Shown piece by piece: positions 45,784-58,966 of a DNA stretch of 64,000 nucleotides. Position 1 is the first letter of the stretch. Each line of letters begins with the position of its first letter. Source of the DNA: Luidia sarsii (lineage: Eukaryota > Echinodermata > Asteroidea > Paxillosida > Luidiidae); NCBI GenBank assembly GCA_949987565.1, contig OX465105.1, positions 4,670,159 through 4,734,158 on the forward strand, read 5' to 3'. The notes beneath the pieces were generated by a model, which saw only the letters and a list, made by a program, of their open reading frames with translations, made no database searches and had not been told where the DNA came from. Both the position numbers and the translations under genes were made by a program.

Positions 45784-48700
45784 GTCACTGCTCCTCTGTG
45801 ATGGTGTTAGTGCTTGCCCAATGCGCTGAGTTTGCTGCTCATCTGTGATGGTGTTAGTGCTTGCCCAACGCACTGAGTTTGCTGCTCATCTGCGATGCTG
45901 TTAGTGCCTGCCCAACGCACTGAGTTAGCTGCTCATCTGCAATGCTGTTAGTACCTGCCCAACGCACTAAGTTGGCTGCTCATCTGCGATGCTGTTAGTT
46001 CCTGCCCAACGCACTGAGTTGGCTGTTCGTTTGTGATGCTTTTTCATGCTTGCCCAACGTGCTGAGTTTGCTGCTCATCTGTGATGCTGTTAGTGCCTGC
46101 CCAATGCACTGAGTTCGCTGCTCATCTGCGATGCTGTTAGTGCCTGCCCAATGCACTGAGTTCGCTGCTCATCTGCAATGCTGTTAGTACCTGCCCAATG
46201 CACTGAGTTTGCTGCTCATCTGCGATGCTGTTAGTGCCTGCCCAACGCACTGAGTTCGCTGCTCATCTGCGATGCTGTTAGTACCTGCCCAACGCACTGA
46301 GTTCGCTGCTCATATGCGATGCTGTTAGTGCCTGCCCAACGCACTGAGTTCACTGCTCATCTGCGATGCTGTTAGTGCCTGCCAAATGCACTGAGTTCGC
46401 TGCTCATCTTCGATGCTGTTAGTACCTGCCCAATGCACTGAGTTTGCTGCTCATCTGCGATGCTGTTAGTGCCTGCCCAACGCACTGAGTTCGCTGCTCA
46501 TCTGCGATGCTGTTAGTGCCTGCCCAACGCACTGAGTTAGCTGCTCATCTGCGATGCTGTTAGTGCCTGCCCAACGCACTGAGTTGGCTGCTCATCTGCG
46601 ATGCTGTTAGTTCCTGCCCAACGCACTGAGTTCACTGCTCATCTGCGATGCTGTTAGTGCCTGCCAAATGCACTGAGTTCGCTGCTCATCTGCGATGCTG
46701 TTAGTACCTGCCCAATGCACTGAGTTAGCTGCTCATCTGCGATGCTGTTAGTTCCTGCCCAAAGCACTGAGTTCGCTGCTCATCTGCGATGCTGTTAGTG
46801 CCTGCCCAATGCACTGAGTTCGCTGCTCATCTGCAATGCTGTTAGTACCTGCCCAATGCACTGAGTTTGCTGCTCATCTGCGATGCTGTTAGTGCCTGCC
46901 CAACGCACTGAGTTCGCTGCTCATCTGCGATGCTGTTAGTGCCTGCCCAACGCACTGAGTTCGCTGCTCATCTGCGATGCTGTTAGTACCTGCCCAATGC
47001 ACTGAGTTAGCTGCTCATCTGCGATGCTGTTAGTGCCTGCCCAACGCACTGAGTGCGCTGCTCATCTGTGATGCTGTTAGTGCCTGCCCAACACACTGAG
47101 TTCGCTGCTCATCTGCGATGCTGTTAGTTCCTGCCCAATGCACTGAGTTCGCTGCTCATCTGCGATGCTGTTAGTGCCTGCCCAATGCACTGAGTTCGCT
47201 GCTCATCTGCGATGCTGTTAGTGCCTGCCCAACGTGCTGAGATTGCTGCTCATCTGCGATGCTGTTAGTACCTGCCCAATGCACTGAGTTTGCTGCTCAT
47301 CTGCGATGCTGTTAGTGCCTGCCCAACGGACTGAGTTCGCTGCTCATCTGTGATGCTGTTAGTGCCTGCCCAACGCACTGAGTTTGCTGCTCGTCTGTGA
47401 TGCTGTTAGTGCCTGCCCAATGCACTGAGTTCGCTGCTCATCTGCGATGCTGTTAGTGCCTGCCCAATGCACTGAGTTCGCTGCTCATCTGCGATGCTGT
47501 AAGTGCCTGCCCAACGTGCTGAGATTGCTGCTCATCTGCGATGCTGTTAGTACCTGCCCAATGCACTGAGTTTGCTGCTCATCTGCGATGCTGTTAGTGC
47601 CTGCCCAACGCACTGAGTTCGCTGCTCATCTGTGATGCTGTTAGTGCCTGCCCAACGCACTGAGTTTGCTGCTCGTCTGTGATGCTGTTAGTGCCTGCCC
47701 AATGCACTGAGTTCGCTGCTCATCTGCGATGCTGTTAGTGCCTGCCCAATGCACTGAGTTCGCTGCTCATCTGCGATGCTGTTAGTGCCTGCCAAACGCA
47801 CTGAGTTTGCTGCTCATCTGCGATGCTGTTAGTGCCTGCCCAATGCACTGAGTTTGCTGCTCATCTGCGATGCTGTTAGTGCCTGCCCAACGCACTGAGT
47901 TTGCTGCTTGTCTGCGATGCTGTTAGTGCCTGCCCAATGCACTGAGTTAGCTGCTCATCTGCGATGCTGTTAGTGCCTGCCCAACGCACTGAGTTAGCTG
48001 CTCATCTGCGATGCTGTTAGTGCCTGCCCAATGCACTGAGTTTGCTGCTCATCTGCGATGCTGTTAGTGCCTGCCCAACGCACTGAGTTTGCTGCTCATC
48101 TGCGATGCTGTTAGTGCCTGCCCAACGCACTGAGTTGGCTGCTCATCTGCGATGCTGTTAGTGCCTGCCCAATGCACTGAGTTTGCTGCTCATCTGCGAT
48201 GCTGTTAGTGCCTGCCCAACGCACTGAGTTTGCTGCTCATCTGCGATGCTGTTAGTGCCTGCCAAACGCACTGAGTTAGCTGCTCATCTGCGATGCTGTT
48301 AGTGCCTGCCCAACGCACTGAGTTAGCTGCTCATCTGCAATGCTGTTAGTACCTGCCCAATGCACTGAGTTTGCTGCTCATCTGCGATGCTGTTAGTGCC
48401 TGCCCAACGCACTGAGTTCGCTGCTCATCTGCGATGCTGTTAGTGCCTGCCCAACGCACTGAGTTCGCTGCTCATCTGCGATGCTGTTAGTACCTGCCCA
48501 ATGCACTGAGTTAGCTGCTCATCTGCGATGCTGTTAGTGCCTGCCCAACGCACTGAGTGCGCTGCTCATCTGTGATGCTGTTAGTGCCTGCCCAACACAC
48601 TGAGTTCGCTGCTCATCTGCGATGCTGTTAGTTCCTGCCCAATGCACTGAGTTCGCTGCTCATCTGCGATGCTGTTAGTGCCTGCCCAATGCACTGAGTT

Positions 48701-51700
48701 CGCTGCTCATCTGCGATGCTGTTAGTGCCTGCCCAACGTGCTGAGATTGCTGCTCATCTGCGATGCTGTTAGTACCTGCCCAATGCACTGAGTTTGCTGC
48801 TCATCTGCGATGCTGTTAGTGCCTGCCCAACGGACTGAGTTCGCTGCTCATCTGTGATGCTGTTAGTGCCTGCCCAACGCACTGAGTTTGCTGCTCGTCT
48901 GTGATGCTGTTAGTGCCTGCCCAATGCACTGAGTTCGCTGCTCATCTGCGATGCTGTTAGTGCCTGCCCAACGTGCTGAGATTGCTGCTCATCTGCGATG
49001 CTGTTAGTACCTGCCCAATGCACTGAGTTTGCTGCTCATCTGCGATGCTGTTAGTGCCTGCCCAACGCACTGAGTTCGCTGCTCATCTGTGATGCTGTTA
49101 GTGCCTGCCCAACGCACTGAGTTTGCTGCTCGTCTGTGATGCTGTTAGTGCCTGCCCAATGCACTGAGTTCGCTGCTCATCTGCGATGCTGTTAGTGCCT
49201 GCCCAATGCACTGAGTTCGCTGCTCATCTGCGATGCTGTTAGTGCCTGCCCAACGCACTGAGTTTGCTGCTCATCTGCGATGCTGTTAGTGCCTGCCCAA
49301 TGCACTGAGTTTGCTGCTCATCTGCGATGCTGTTAGTGCCTGCCCAACGCACTGAGTTTGCTGCTCGTCTGCGATGCTGTTAGTGCCTGCCCAATGCACT
49401 GAGTTAGCTGCTCATCTGCGATGCTGTTAGTGCCTGCCCAACGCACTGAGTTAGCTGCTCATCTGCGATGCTGTTAGTGCCTGCCCAATGCACTGAGTTT
49501 GCTGCTCATCTGCGATGCTGTTAGTGCCTGCCCAACGCACTGAGTTTGCTGCTCATCTGCGATGCTGTTAGTGCCTGCCCAACGCACTGAGTTGGCTGCT
49601 CATCTGCGATGCTGTTAGTGCCTGCCCAACGCACTGAGTTTGCTGCTCATCTGCGATGCTGTTAGTGCCTGCCCAACGCACTGAGTTGGCTGCTCATCTG
49701 CGATGCTGTTAGTGCCTGCCCAATGCACTGAGTTTGCTGCTCATCTGCGATGCTGTTAGTGCCTGCCCAACGCACTGAGTTTGCTGCTCATCTGCGATGC
49801 TGTTAGTGCCTGCCAAACGCACTGAGTTAGCTGCTCATCTGCGATGCTGTTAGTGCCTGCCCAACGCACTGAGTTAGCTGCTCATCTGCAATGCTGTTAG
49901 TACCTGCCCAATGCACTGAGTTTGCTGCTCATCTGCGATGCTGTTAGTGCCTGCCCAACGCACTGAGTTCGCTGCTCATCTGCGATGCTGTTAGTGCCTG
50001 CCCAACGCACTGAGTTCGCTGCTCATCTGCGATGCTGTTAGTACCTGCCCAATGCACTGAGTTAGCTGCTCATCTGCGATGCTGTTAGTTCCTGCCCAAT
50101 GCACTGAGTTCGCTGCTCATCTGCGATGCTGTTAGTGCCTGCCCAATGCACTGAGTTCGCTGCTCATCTGCGATGCTGTTAGTGCCTGCCCAACGTGCTG
50201 AGATTGCTGCTCATCTGCGATGCTGTTAGTACCTGCCCAATGCACTGAGTTTGCTGCTCATCTGCGATGCTGTTAGTGCCTGCCCAACGGACTGAGTTCG
50301 CTGCTCATCTGTCATGCTGTTAGTGCCTGCCCAACGCACTGAGTTTGCTGCTCGTCTGTGATGCTGTTAGTGCCTGCCCAATGCACTGAGTTCGCTGCTC
50401 ATCTGCGATGCTGTTAGTGCCTGCCCAATGCACTGAGTTCGCTGCTCATCTGCGATGCTGTTAGTGCCTGCCCAACGTGCTGAGATTGCTGCTCATCTGC
50501 GATGCTGTTAGTACCTGCCCAATGCACTGAGTTTGCTGCTCATCTGCGATGCTGTTAGTGCCTGCCCAACGCACTGAGTTCGCTGCTCATCTGTGATGCT
50601 GTTAGTGCCTGCCCAACGCACTGAGTTTGCTGCTCGTCTGTGATGCTGTTAGTGCCTGCCCAATGCACTGAGTTCGCTGCTCATCTGCGATGCTGTTAGT
50701 GCCTGCCCAATGCACTGAGTTCGCTGCTCATCTGCGATGCTGTTAGTGCCTGCCCAACGCACTGAGTTTGCTGCTCATCTGCGATGCTGTTAGTGCCTGC
50801 CCAATGCACTGAGTTTGCTGCTCATCTGCGATGCTGTTAGTGCCTGCCCAACGCACTGAGTTTGCTGCTCGTCTGCGATGCTGTTAGTGCCTGCCCAATG
50901 CACTGAGTTAGCTGCTCATCTGCGATGCTGTTAGTGCCTGCCCAACGCACTGAGTTAGCTGCTCATCTGCGATGCTGTTAGTGCCTGCCCAATGCTCTGA
51001 GTTTGCTGCTCATCTGCGATGCTGTTAGTGCCTGCCCAACGCACTGAGTTTGCTGCTCATCTGCGATGCTGTTAGTGCCTGCCCAACGCACTGAGTTGGC
51101 TGCTCATCTGCGATGCTGTTAGTGCCTGCCCAATGCACTGAGTTTGCTGCTCATCTGCGATGCTGTTAGTGCCTGCCCAACGCACTGAGTTTGCTGCTCA
51201 TCTGCGATGCTGTTAGTGCCTGCCAAACGCACTGAGTTAGCTGCTCATCTGCGATGCTGTTAGTGCCTGCCCAACGCACTGAGTTAGCTGCTCATCTGCA
51301 ATGCTGTTAGTACCTGCCCAATGCACTGAGTTTGCTGCTCATCTGCGATGCTGTTAGTGCCTGCCCAACGCACTGAGTTCGCTGCTCATCTGCGATGCTG
51401 TTAGTGCCTGCCCAACGCACTGAGTTCGCTGCTCATCTGCGATGCTGTTAGTACCTGCCCAATGCACTGAGTTAGCTGCTCATCTGCGATGCTGTTAGTG
51501 CCTGCCCAACGCACTGAGTGCGCTGCTCATCTGTGATGCTGTTAGTGCCTGCCCAACACACTGAGTTCGCTGCTCATCTGCGATGCTGTTAGTTCCTGCC
51601 CAATGCACTGAGTTCGCTGCTCATCTGCGATGCTGTTAGTGCCTGCCCAATGCACTGAGTTCGCTGCTCATCTGCGATGCTGTTAGTGCCTGCCCAACGT

Positions 51701-54700
51701 GCTGAGATTGCTGCTCATCTGCGATGCTGTTAGTACCTGCCCAATGCACTGAGTTTGCTGCTCATCTGCGATGCTGTTAGTGCCTGCCCAACGGACTGAG
51801 TTCGCTGCTCATCTGTGATGCTGTTAGTGCCTGCCCAACGCACTGAGTTTGCTGCTCGTCTGTGATGCTGTTAGTGCCTGCCCAATGCACTGAGTTCGCT
51901 GCTCATCTGCGATGCTGTTAGTGCCTGCCCAATGCACTGAGTTCGCTGCTCATCTGCGATGCTGTTAGTGCCTGCCCAACGTGCTGAGATTGCTGCTCAT
52001 CTGCGATGCTGTTAGTACCTGCCCAATGCACTGAGTTTGCTGCTCATCTGCGATGCTGTTAGTGCCTGCCCAACGCACTGAGTTCGCTGCTCATCTGTGA
52101 TGCTGTTAGTGCCTGCCCAACGCACTGAGTTTGCTGCTCGTCTGTGATGCTGTTAGTGCCTGCCCAATGCACTGAGTTCGCTGCTCATCTGCGATGCTGT
52201 TAGTGCCTGCCCAATGCACTGAGTTCGCTGCTCATCTGCGATGCTGTTAGTGCCTGCCCAACGCACTGAGTTTGCTGCTCATCTGCGATGCTGTTAGTGC
52301 CTGCCCAATGCACTGAGTTTGCTGCTCATCTGCGATGCTGTTAGTGCCTGCCCAACGCACTGAGTTTGCTGCTCGTCTGCGATGCTGTTAGTGCCTGCCC
52401 AATGCACTGAGTTAGCTGCTCATCTGCGATGCTGTTAGTGCCTGCCCAACGCACTGAGTTAGCTGCTCATCTGCGATGCTGTTAGTGCCTGCCCAATGCA
52501 CTGAGTTTGCTGCTCATCTGCGATGCTGTTAGTGCCTGCCCAACGCACTGAGTTTGCTGCTCATCTGCGATGCTGTTAGTGCCTGCCCAACGCACTGAGT
52601 TGGCTGCTCATCTGCGATGCTGTTAGTGCCTGCCCAATGCACTGAGTTTGCTGCTCATCTGCGATGCTGTTAGTGCCTGCCCAACGCACTGAGTTTGCTG
52701 CTCATCTGCGATGCTGTTAGTGCCTGCCAAACGCACTGAGTTAGCTGCTCATCTGCGATGCTGTTAGTGCCTGCCCAACGCACTGAGTTAGCTGCTCATC
52801 TGCGATGCTGTTAGTGCCTGCCCAATGCACTGAGTTTGCTGCTCATCTGCAATGCTGTTAGTGCCTGCCCAATGCACTGAGTTCGCTGCTCATCTGCGAT
52901 GCTGTTAGTTCCTGCCCAATGCACTGAGTTTGCTGCTCATCTGCGATGCTGTTAGTGCCTGCCCAATGCACTGAGTTAGCTGCTCATCTGCGATGCTGTT
53001 AGTTCCTGCCCAACGCACTGAGTTGGCTGCTCGTTTGTGATGCTTTTTCATGCTTGCCCAACGTGCTGAGTTGGCTGCTCATCTGCGATGCTGTTAGTGC
53101 CTGCCCAACGCACTGAGTTAGCTGCTCATCTGCGATGCTGTTAGTGCCTGCCCAATGCACTGAGTTTGCTGCTCATCTGCGATGCTGTTAGTGCCTGCCC
53201 AATGCACTGAGTTAGCTGCTCATCTGCGATGCTGTTAGTGCCTGCCCAACGCACTGAGTTAGCTGCTCATCTGCGATGCTGTTAGTGCCTGCCCAATGCA
53301 CTGAGTTCGCTGCTCTTCTGTGATGCTGTTAGTGCCTGCCCAATGCACTGAGTTTGCTGCTCATCTGCGATGCTGTTAGTGCCTGCCCAATGCACTGAGT
53401 TAGCTGCTCATCTGCGATGCTATTAGTGCCTGCCCAATGCACTGAGTTCGCTGCTCATCTGCGATGCTGTTAGTTCCTGTCAAACGCACTGAGTTCGCTG
53501 CTCATCTGCGATGCTGTTAGTGCCTGCCCAACGCACTGAGTTTGCTGCTCATCTGCGATGCTGTTAGTGCCTGCCCAATGCACTGAGTTCGCTGCTCATC
53601 TGCGATGCTGTTAGTGCCTGCCCAACGCACTGAGTTTGCTGCTCATCTGCGATGCTGTTAGTGCCTGCCCAACGCACTGAGTTTGCTGCTCATCTGCGAT
53701 GCTGTTAGTGCCTGCCCAATGCACTGAGTTTGCTGCTCATCTGCGATGCTGTTAGTGCCTGCCCAACGCACTGAGTTTGCTGCTCGTCTGCGATGCTGTT
53801 AGTGCCTGCCCAATGCACTGAGTTTGCCGCTCATCTGCGATGCTGTTAGTGCCTGCCCAACGCACTGAGTTTGCTGCTCATCTGCGATGCTGTTAGTGCC
53901 TGCCCAACGCACTGAGTTTGCTGCTCATCTGCGATGCTGTTAGTGCCTGCCCAACGCACTGAGTTGGCTGCTCATCTGCGATGCTGTTAGTGCCTGCCCA
54001 ATGCACTGAGTTTGCTGCTCATCTGCGATGCTGTTAGTGCCTGCCCAACGCACTGAGTTTGCTGCTCATCTGCGATGCTGTTAGTGCCTGCCCAATGCAC
54101 TGAGTTTGCTGCTCATCTGCGATGCTGTTAGTGCCTGCCCAATGCACTGAGTTAGCTGCTCATCTGCGATGCTGTTAGTGCCTGCCCAACGCACTGAGTT
54201 AGCTGCTCATCTGCGATGCTGTTAGTGCCTGCCCAATGCACTGAGTTTGCTGCTCATCTGCGATGCTGTTAGTGCCTGCCCAATGCACTGAGTTCGCTGC
54301 TCATCTGCGATGCTGTTAGTTCCTGCCCAATGCACTGAGTTTGCTGCTCATCTGCGATGCTCTTAGTGCCTGCCCAATGCACTGAGTTAGCTGCTCATCT
54401 GCGATGCTGTTAGTTCCTGCCCAACGCACTGAGTTGGCTGCTCGTTTGTGATGCTTTTTCATGCTTGCCCAACGTGCTGAGTTGGCTGCTCATCTGCGAT
54501 GCTGTTAGTGCCTGCCCAACGCACTGAGTTAGCTGCTCATCTGCGATGCTGTTAGTGCCTGCCCAATGCACTGAGTTTGCTGCTCATCTGCGATGCTGTT
54601 AGTGCCTGCCCAATGCACTGAGTTAGCTGCTCATCTGCGATGCTGTTAGTGCCTGCCCAACGCACTGAGTTAGCTGCTCATCTGCGATGCTGTTAGTGCC

Positions 54701-56607
54701 TGCCCAATGCACTGAGTTCGCTGCTCTTCTGTGATGCTGTTAGTGCCTGCCCAATGCACTGAGTTTGCTGCTCATCTGCGATGCTGTTAGTGCCTGCCCA
54801 ATGCACTGAGTTAGCTGCTCATCTGCGATGCTGTTAGTGCCTGCCCAACGCACTGAGTTAGCTGCTCATCTGCGATGCTGTTAGTACCTGCCCAACGCAC
54901 TGAGTTAGCTGCTCATCTGCGATGCTGTTAGTGCCTGCCCAATGCACTGAGTTCGCTGCTCATCTGCGATGCTGTTAGTGCCTGCCCAATGCACTGAGTT
55001 TGCTGCTCATCTGCGATGCTGTTAGTGCCTGCCAAACGCACTGAGTTTGCTGCTCATCTGCGATGCTTTTAGTGCCTGCCAAACGCACTGAGTTTGCTGC
55101 TCATCTGCGATGCTGTTAGTGCCTGCCAAACGCACTCAGTTTGCTGCTCATCTGCTATGCTGTTAGTACCTGCTCAATGCACTGAGTTCGCTGCTCATCT
55201 GCGATGCTGTTAGTGCCTGCCCAACGCACTGAGTTGGCTGCTCATCTGCGATGCTGTTAGTGCCTGCCCAATGCACTGAGTTTGCTGCTCATCTGCGATG
55301 CTTTTAGTGCCTGCCCAATGCACTGAGTTTGCTGCTCATCTGCGATGCTTTTAGTGCCTGCCCAATGCACTGAGTTTGCTGCTCATCTGCTATGCTTTTA
55401 GTGCCTGCCCAATGCACTGAGTTTGCTGCTCATCTGCGATGCTTTTAGTGCCTGCCCAATGCACTGAGTTTGCTGCTCATCTGCGATGCTGTTAGTACCT
55501 GCCCAATGCACTGAGTTCGCTGCTCATCTGTGATGCTGTTAGTGCCTGCCCAACGCACTGAGTTCGCTGCTCATCTGCGATGCTGTTAGTGCCTGCCCAA
55601 CGCACTGAGTTGGCTGCTCATCTGCGATGCTGGTAGTGCCTGCCCAACGCACTGAGTTGGCTGCTCATCTGCGATGCTGTTAGTGCCTGCCCAATGCACT
55701 GAGTTCGCTGCTCATCTGCGATGCTGTTAGTGCCTGCCCAATGCACTGAGTTCGCTGCTCATCTGCGATGCTTTTAGTGCCTGCCAAACGCACTGAGTTC
55801 GCTGCTCATCTGCGATGCTTTTAGTGCCTGCCCAATGCACTGAGTTTGCTGCTCATCTGCGATGCTTTTAGTGCCTGCCAAACGCACTGAGTTCGCTGCT
55901 CATCTGCGATGCTTTTAGTGCCTGCCCAATGCACTGAGTTCGCTGCTCATCTGCGATGCTGGTAGTGCCTGCCCAACGCACTGAGTTTGCTGCTCATCTG
56001 CGATGCTGTTAGTACCTGGTCAATGCACTGAGTTCGCTGCTCATCTGCGATGCTGTTAGTGCCTGCCCAACGCACTGAGTTGGCTGCTCATCTGCGATGC
56101 TGTTAGTGCCTGCCCAATGCACTAAGTTTGCTGCTCATCTGCGATGCTGTTAGTGCCTGCCCAATGCACTGAGTTTGCTGCTCATCTGCGATGCTTTTAG
56201 TGCCTGCCAAACGCACTGAGTTCGCTGCTCATCTGAGATGCTTTTAGTGCCTGCTTAATGCACTGAGTTCGCTGCTCATCTGCGATGCTGTTAGTGCCTG
56301 CCCAATGCACTGAGTTTGCTGCTCATCTGCGATGCTTTTAGTGCCTGCCAAACGCACTGAGTTCGCTGCTCATCTGAGATGCTTTTAGTGCCTGCTTAAT
56401 GCACTGAGTTCGCTGCTCATCTGCAATGCTGTTAGTGCCTGCCCAACGCACTGTGTTCGCTGCTCATCTGCGATGCTGTTAGTGCCTGCCCAATGCACTG
56501 AGTTCGCTGCTCGTCTGCGATGCTGTTAGTTCCTGCCCAACGCACTGAGTTTGCTGCTCGTCTGTGATGCATTTTCTTGCTTGCCCAACGTACTGAGTTT
56601 GCTGCTT
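45784..56607. repeat. 47-bp minisatellite array 6 (about 230 copies) with 32-unit higher-order repeats
   Basis: The largest array. Between about 46.9 and 52.9 kb it is organised in about 1.5-kb higher-order blocks: the rare variant GAGTGCGCTGC occurs at 47051, 48555 and 51516, offsets of exactly 32 and 63 units. The CGTGCTGAGATTGC variant recurs with the same rhythm. From 55 to 56.4 kb many units carry GATGCTTTTAGTGCC instead of GATGCTGTTAGTGCC. Confidence 0.97.
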
Positions 56608-57311
56608 GTATGTGAAATTGTAACGGTAGTTCTATAGATGCAAATCGATGATGTTTTGACAGGTCCATGTTTGCAATTGGTGTGTGTGAATGTGTGCATG
56701 CTCATGCATGCAATGAGTCCCTGGAACTGTTTTTTGAACGGCCCAAAACAAGGTCTGGCCTCCGTGTCCTTTTTCAATTTTTGTCATTGGCTGTCGTGCC
56801 TGCATAAGTGGCCTTGGTGCCCCCAGGAAAAAAAGTGGTGTCAGAAACGGTCAGATCATTTTCACTTATGCCCCAACGAACGCATGATTGCTAAAATTCA
56901 AATAAAACTTTCAGATTTTCTGATTTTTGAAATACTTGTTTTACCTCTAAACAAACAATTATACATAGGCCTATTATGCTGTTAAAAATTGAAATTACAT
57001 ATTTTTACTTGCCAAACATTAGTTAAACACATTGAAAGTTAATGGACTAAATCTGTTTTTTGTTTGTTTTTTTTTTAAATAAGAGTAGTTTGTTTATTCC
57101 TTTATTGATTTAGCTGTCTCTTCTTGTTCTTGTCCATTCCAGATTGCAGGATCTCAGAACAGTGTGTTCCTGAATGCCAGCTGCCTGATACTGAACCTAG
57201 GATATGCTGCATTCTATGAAGACACACAGAGAAACCGGGCAAGGCATCACAGCAGAAGTAGGCCAGTCTCCCTCACCTCCCCCTGACTGATTTTTTCTGT
57301 TTTCGCGTGAA
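56608..57311. other. Array interlude 6
   Basis: Same order as the others: A relic from 56638, intron, acceptor, exon copy 7. It has the most private differences of the six interludes. The post-exon part is short as in type I, but the acceptor region is the longer type II form. Confidence 0.8.
57143..57261 (+). CDS. IAGS exon, copy 7
   Basis: It reads IAGSQNSVFLNASC, LILNLGYAAFYEDTQRNR, ARHHSRSR, then PVSLTSP and TGA if read through. The donor-like site is changed from GTCAGT to GCCAGT, so use as an internal exon would need a GC donor; use as a terminal exon is unaffected. The acceptor CTCTTCTTGTTCTTGTCCAT then TCCAG is good. Confidence 0.45.
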
Positions 57312-58110
57312 GTCACTGCTCCTCTGTGATGGTGTTAGTGCTTGCCCAATGCGCTGAGTTTGCTGCTCATCTGCGATGCTGTTAGTGCCTGCCCAACGCA
57401 CTGAGTTTGCTGCTCATCTGCGATGCTGTTAGTTCCTGCCCAATGCACTGAGTTGGCTGCTCGTTTGTGATGCTGTTAGTGCCTGCCCAACGCACTGAGT
57501 TCGCTGCTCATCTGCGATGCTGTTAGTGCCTGCCCAACGCACTGAGTTTGCTGCTCATCTGCGATGCTGTTAGTGCCTGCCCAATGCACTGAGTTCGCTG
57601 CTCATCTGCAATGCTGTTAGTGCCTGCCAAATGCACTGAGTTCGCTGCTCATATGCGATGCTGTTAGTGCCTGCCCAATGCACTGAGTTTGCTGCTCATC
57701 TGCGATGCTGTTAGTGCCTGCCCAACGCACTGAGTTTGCTGCTCATCTGCGATGCTGTTAGTGCCTGCCAAATGCACTGAGTTCGCTGCTCATCTGCGAT
57801 GCTGTTAGTGCCTGCCCAACGCACCGAGTTAGCTGCTCATCTGCGATGCTGTTAGTGCCTGCCCAACGTGCTGAGTTCGCTGCTCATCTGCGATGCTGTT
57901 AGTGCCTGCCCAACGCACTGAGTTCACTGCTCATCTGTGATGGTGTTAGTTCCTGCCCAACGCACTGAGTTCACTGCTCATCTGCGATGCTGTTAGTGCC
58001 TGCCCAACGCACCGAGTTAGCTGCTCATCTGCGATGCTGTTAGTACCTGCCCAATGCACTGAGTTCGCTGCTCATCTGCGATGCTGTTAGTGCCTGCCAA
58101 ATGCACTGAG
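57312..58110. repeat. 47-bp minisatellite array 7 (about 17 copies)
   Basis: The last array. It ends abruptly inside a unit at AATGCACTGAGG (58110) instead of with the right-edge variant, and neither the A relic nor the standard intron follows. Confidence 0.94.
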
Positions 58111-58403
58111 GACCTTCATTCAGACGCAAACAATCAGTTGTGGTTAAGCTGGCTGAAGCAGTTCAATGATCTGACAAGTGGATGCAGGTTTTTAAACTAC
58201 AGGTCAAATAATTTATTCAAACAAATAAGGGGGAAACTGACTTGGAACTTTGGAACAATTAAGGAAAATTGCAAAGAAAACTTTGACTGGAACAGGGACT
58301 TGAAGCTCAAACCTCTGGCATTTTCATAACTGTGTTTAAAAAAAAGAGTAGATCATTTCTTAATTGTTTTTGAGTTGTCCTCTCTTGTTCTCGTCCATTG
58401 CAG
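58111..58403. other. Intron-like sequence preceding exon copy 8
   Basis: An open frame runs on from the array through DLHSDANNQLWLSWLKQF and continues to about 58329. I see no clear acceptor or donor for it, so it is not called. The 3' part ends in CTCTCTTGTTCTCGTCCATTG then CAG, a diverged version of the standard acceptor. Confidence 0.4.
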
Positions 58404-58526
58404 ATTGCAGGATCTCTGAATGGTGTGTTCCTGAATGCCAGCAGCCTGATGCTGAACCTTGGAGATGCTACTACATTCCATGAAGACTCGGAGAGACTCG
58501 GCAACGCGTCACATCTCTTGATCCCT
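58404..58526 (+). CDS. IAGS exon, copy 8 (diverged, best splice-site pair)
   Basis: Acceptor GTCCATTGCAG, donor CCT|GTAAGA at 58527. The length is 123 bp, exactly 41 codons, phase 0 at both ends: IAGSLNGVFLNASS, LMLNLGDATTFHEDSERL, GNASHLLIP. It has two potential N-glycosylation sites (NAS twice). It aligns with copies 1-7 over most of its length but differs at many positions and carries an inserted codon (ACT in GATGCTACTACATTC). Of all copies, this one has an unambiguous consensus donor and is the most exon-like. Family unknown. Confidence 0.6.
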
Positions 58527-58966
58527 GTAAGAAATCAAAGCAGTTTCATGAGTCTTTTGTAGTCTTTTGTAGGTAAAGCCAATTTGCTAGTACCTGTAGT
58601 CTTCTGTAGCAATGCTACATTCTGTGATGCAGCATTGGTGGCTACACTGTCATGATTGCACTTGACGCAACTTTCAATGCAGCTGACTAGATTGTTATGC
58701 AGCCTGTATTTAAACAGACTATCATGCACAACTTTACCTTAGCTTACCTAAATAACAAAAAGTGTGAAGTGGTTAACATGTTATTGACACTGGTACCTGC
58801 ACTTTTTGAGCCAGCCGACTCCGATTCCATCCAACCCAGCAAAATGCTAGGCCCTTGAAGGAGAAATCAATTAGCTTCTCGGTAGGAGCACGAGCACTAC
58901 TAGAAATTTCTTAGATTCCTCTATTTATATAATATCATTTCTTGTTCTCTTTCCTTTCTATCACAG

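Noticed and set aside
21665..58110. CRISPR-like array: regular 47-bp period with variable positions
   Set aside because: There are no unique spacers. The entire 47 bp is repeated with point variants, in an animal-type genome context, and there are no cas genes.
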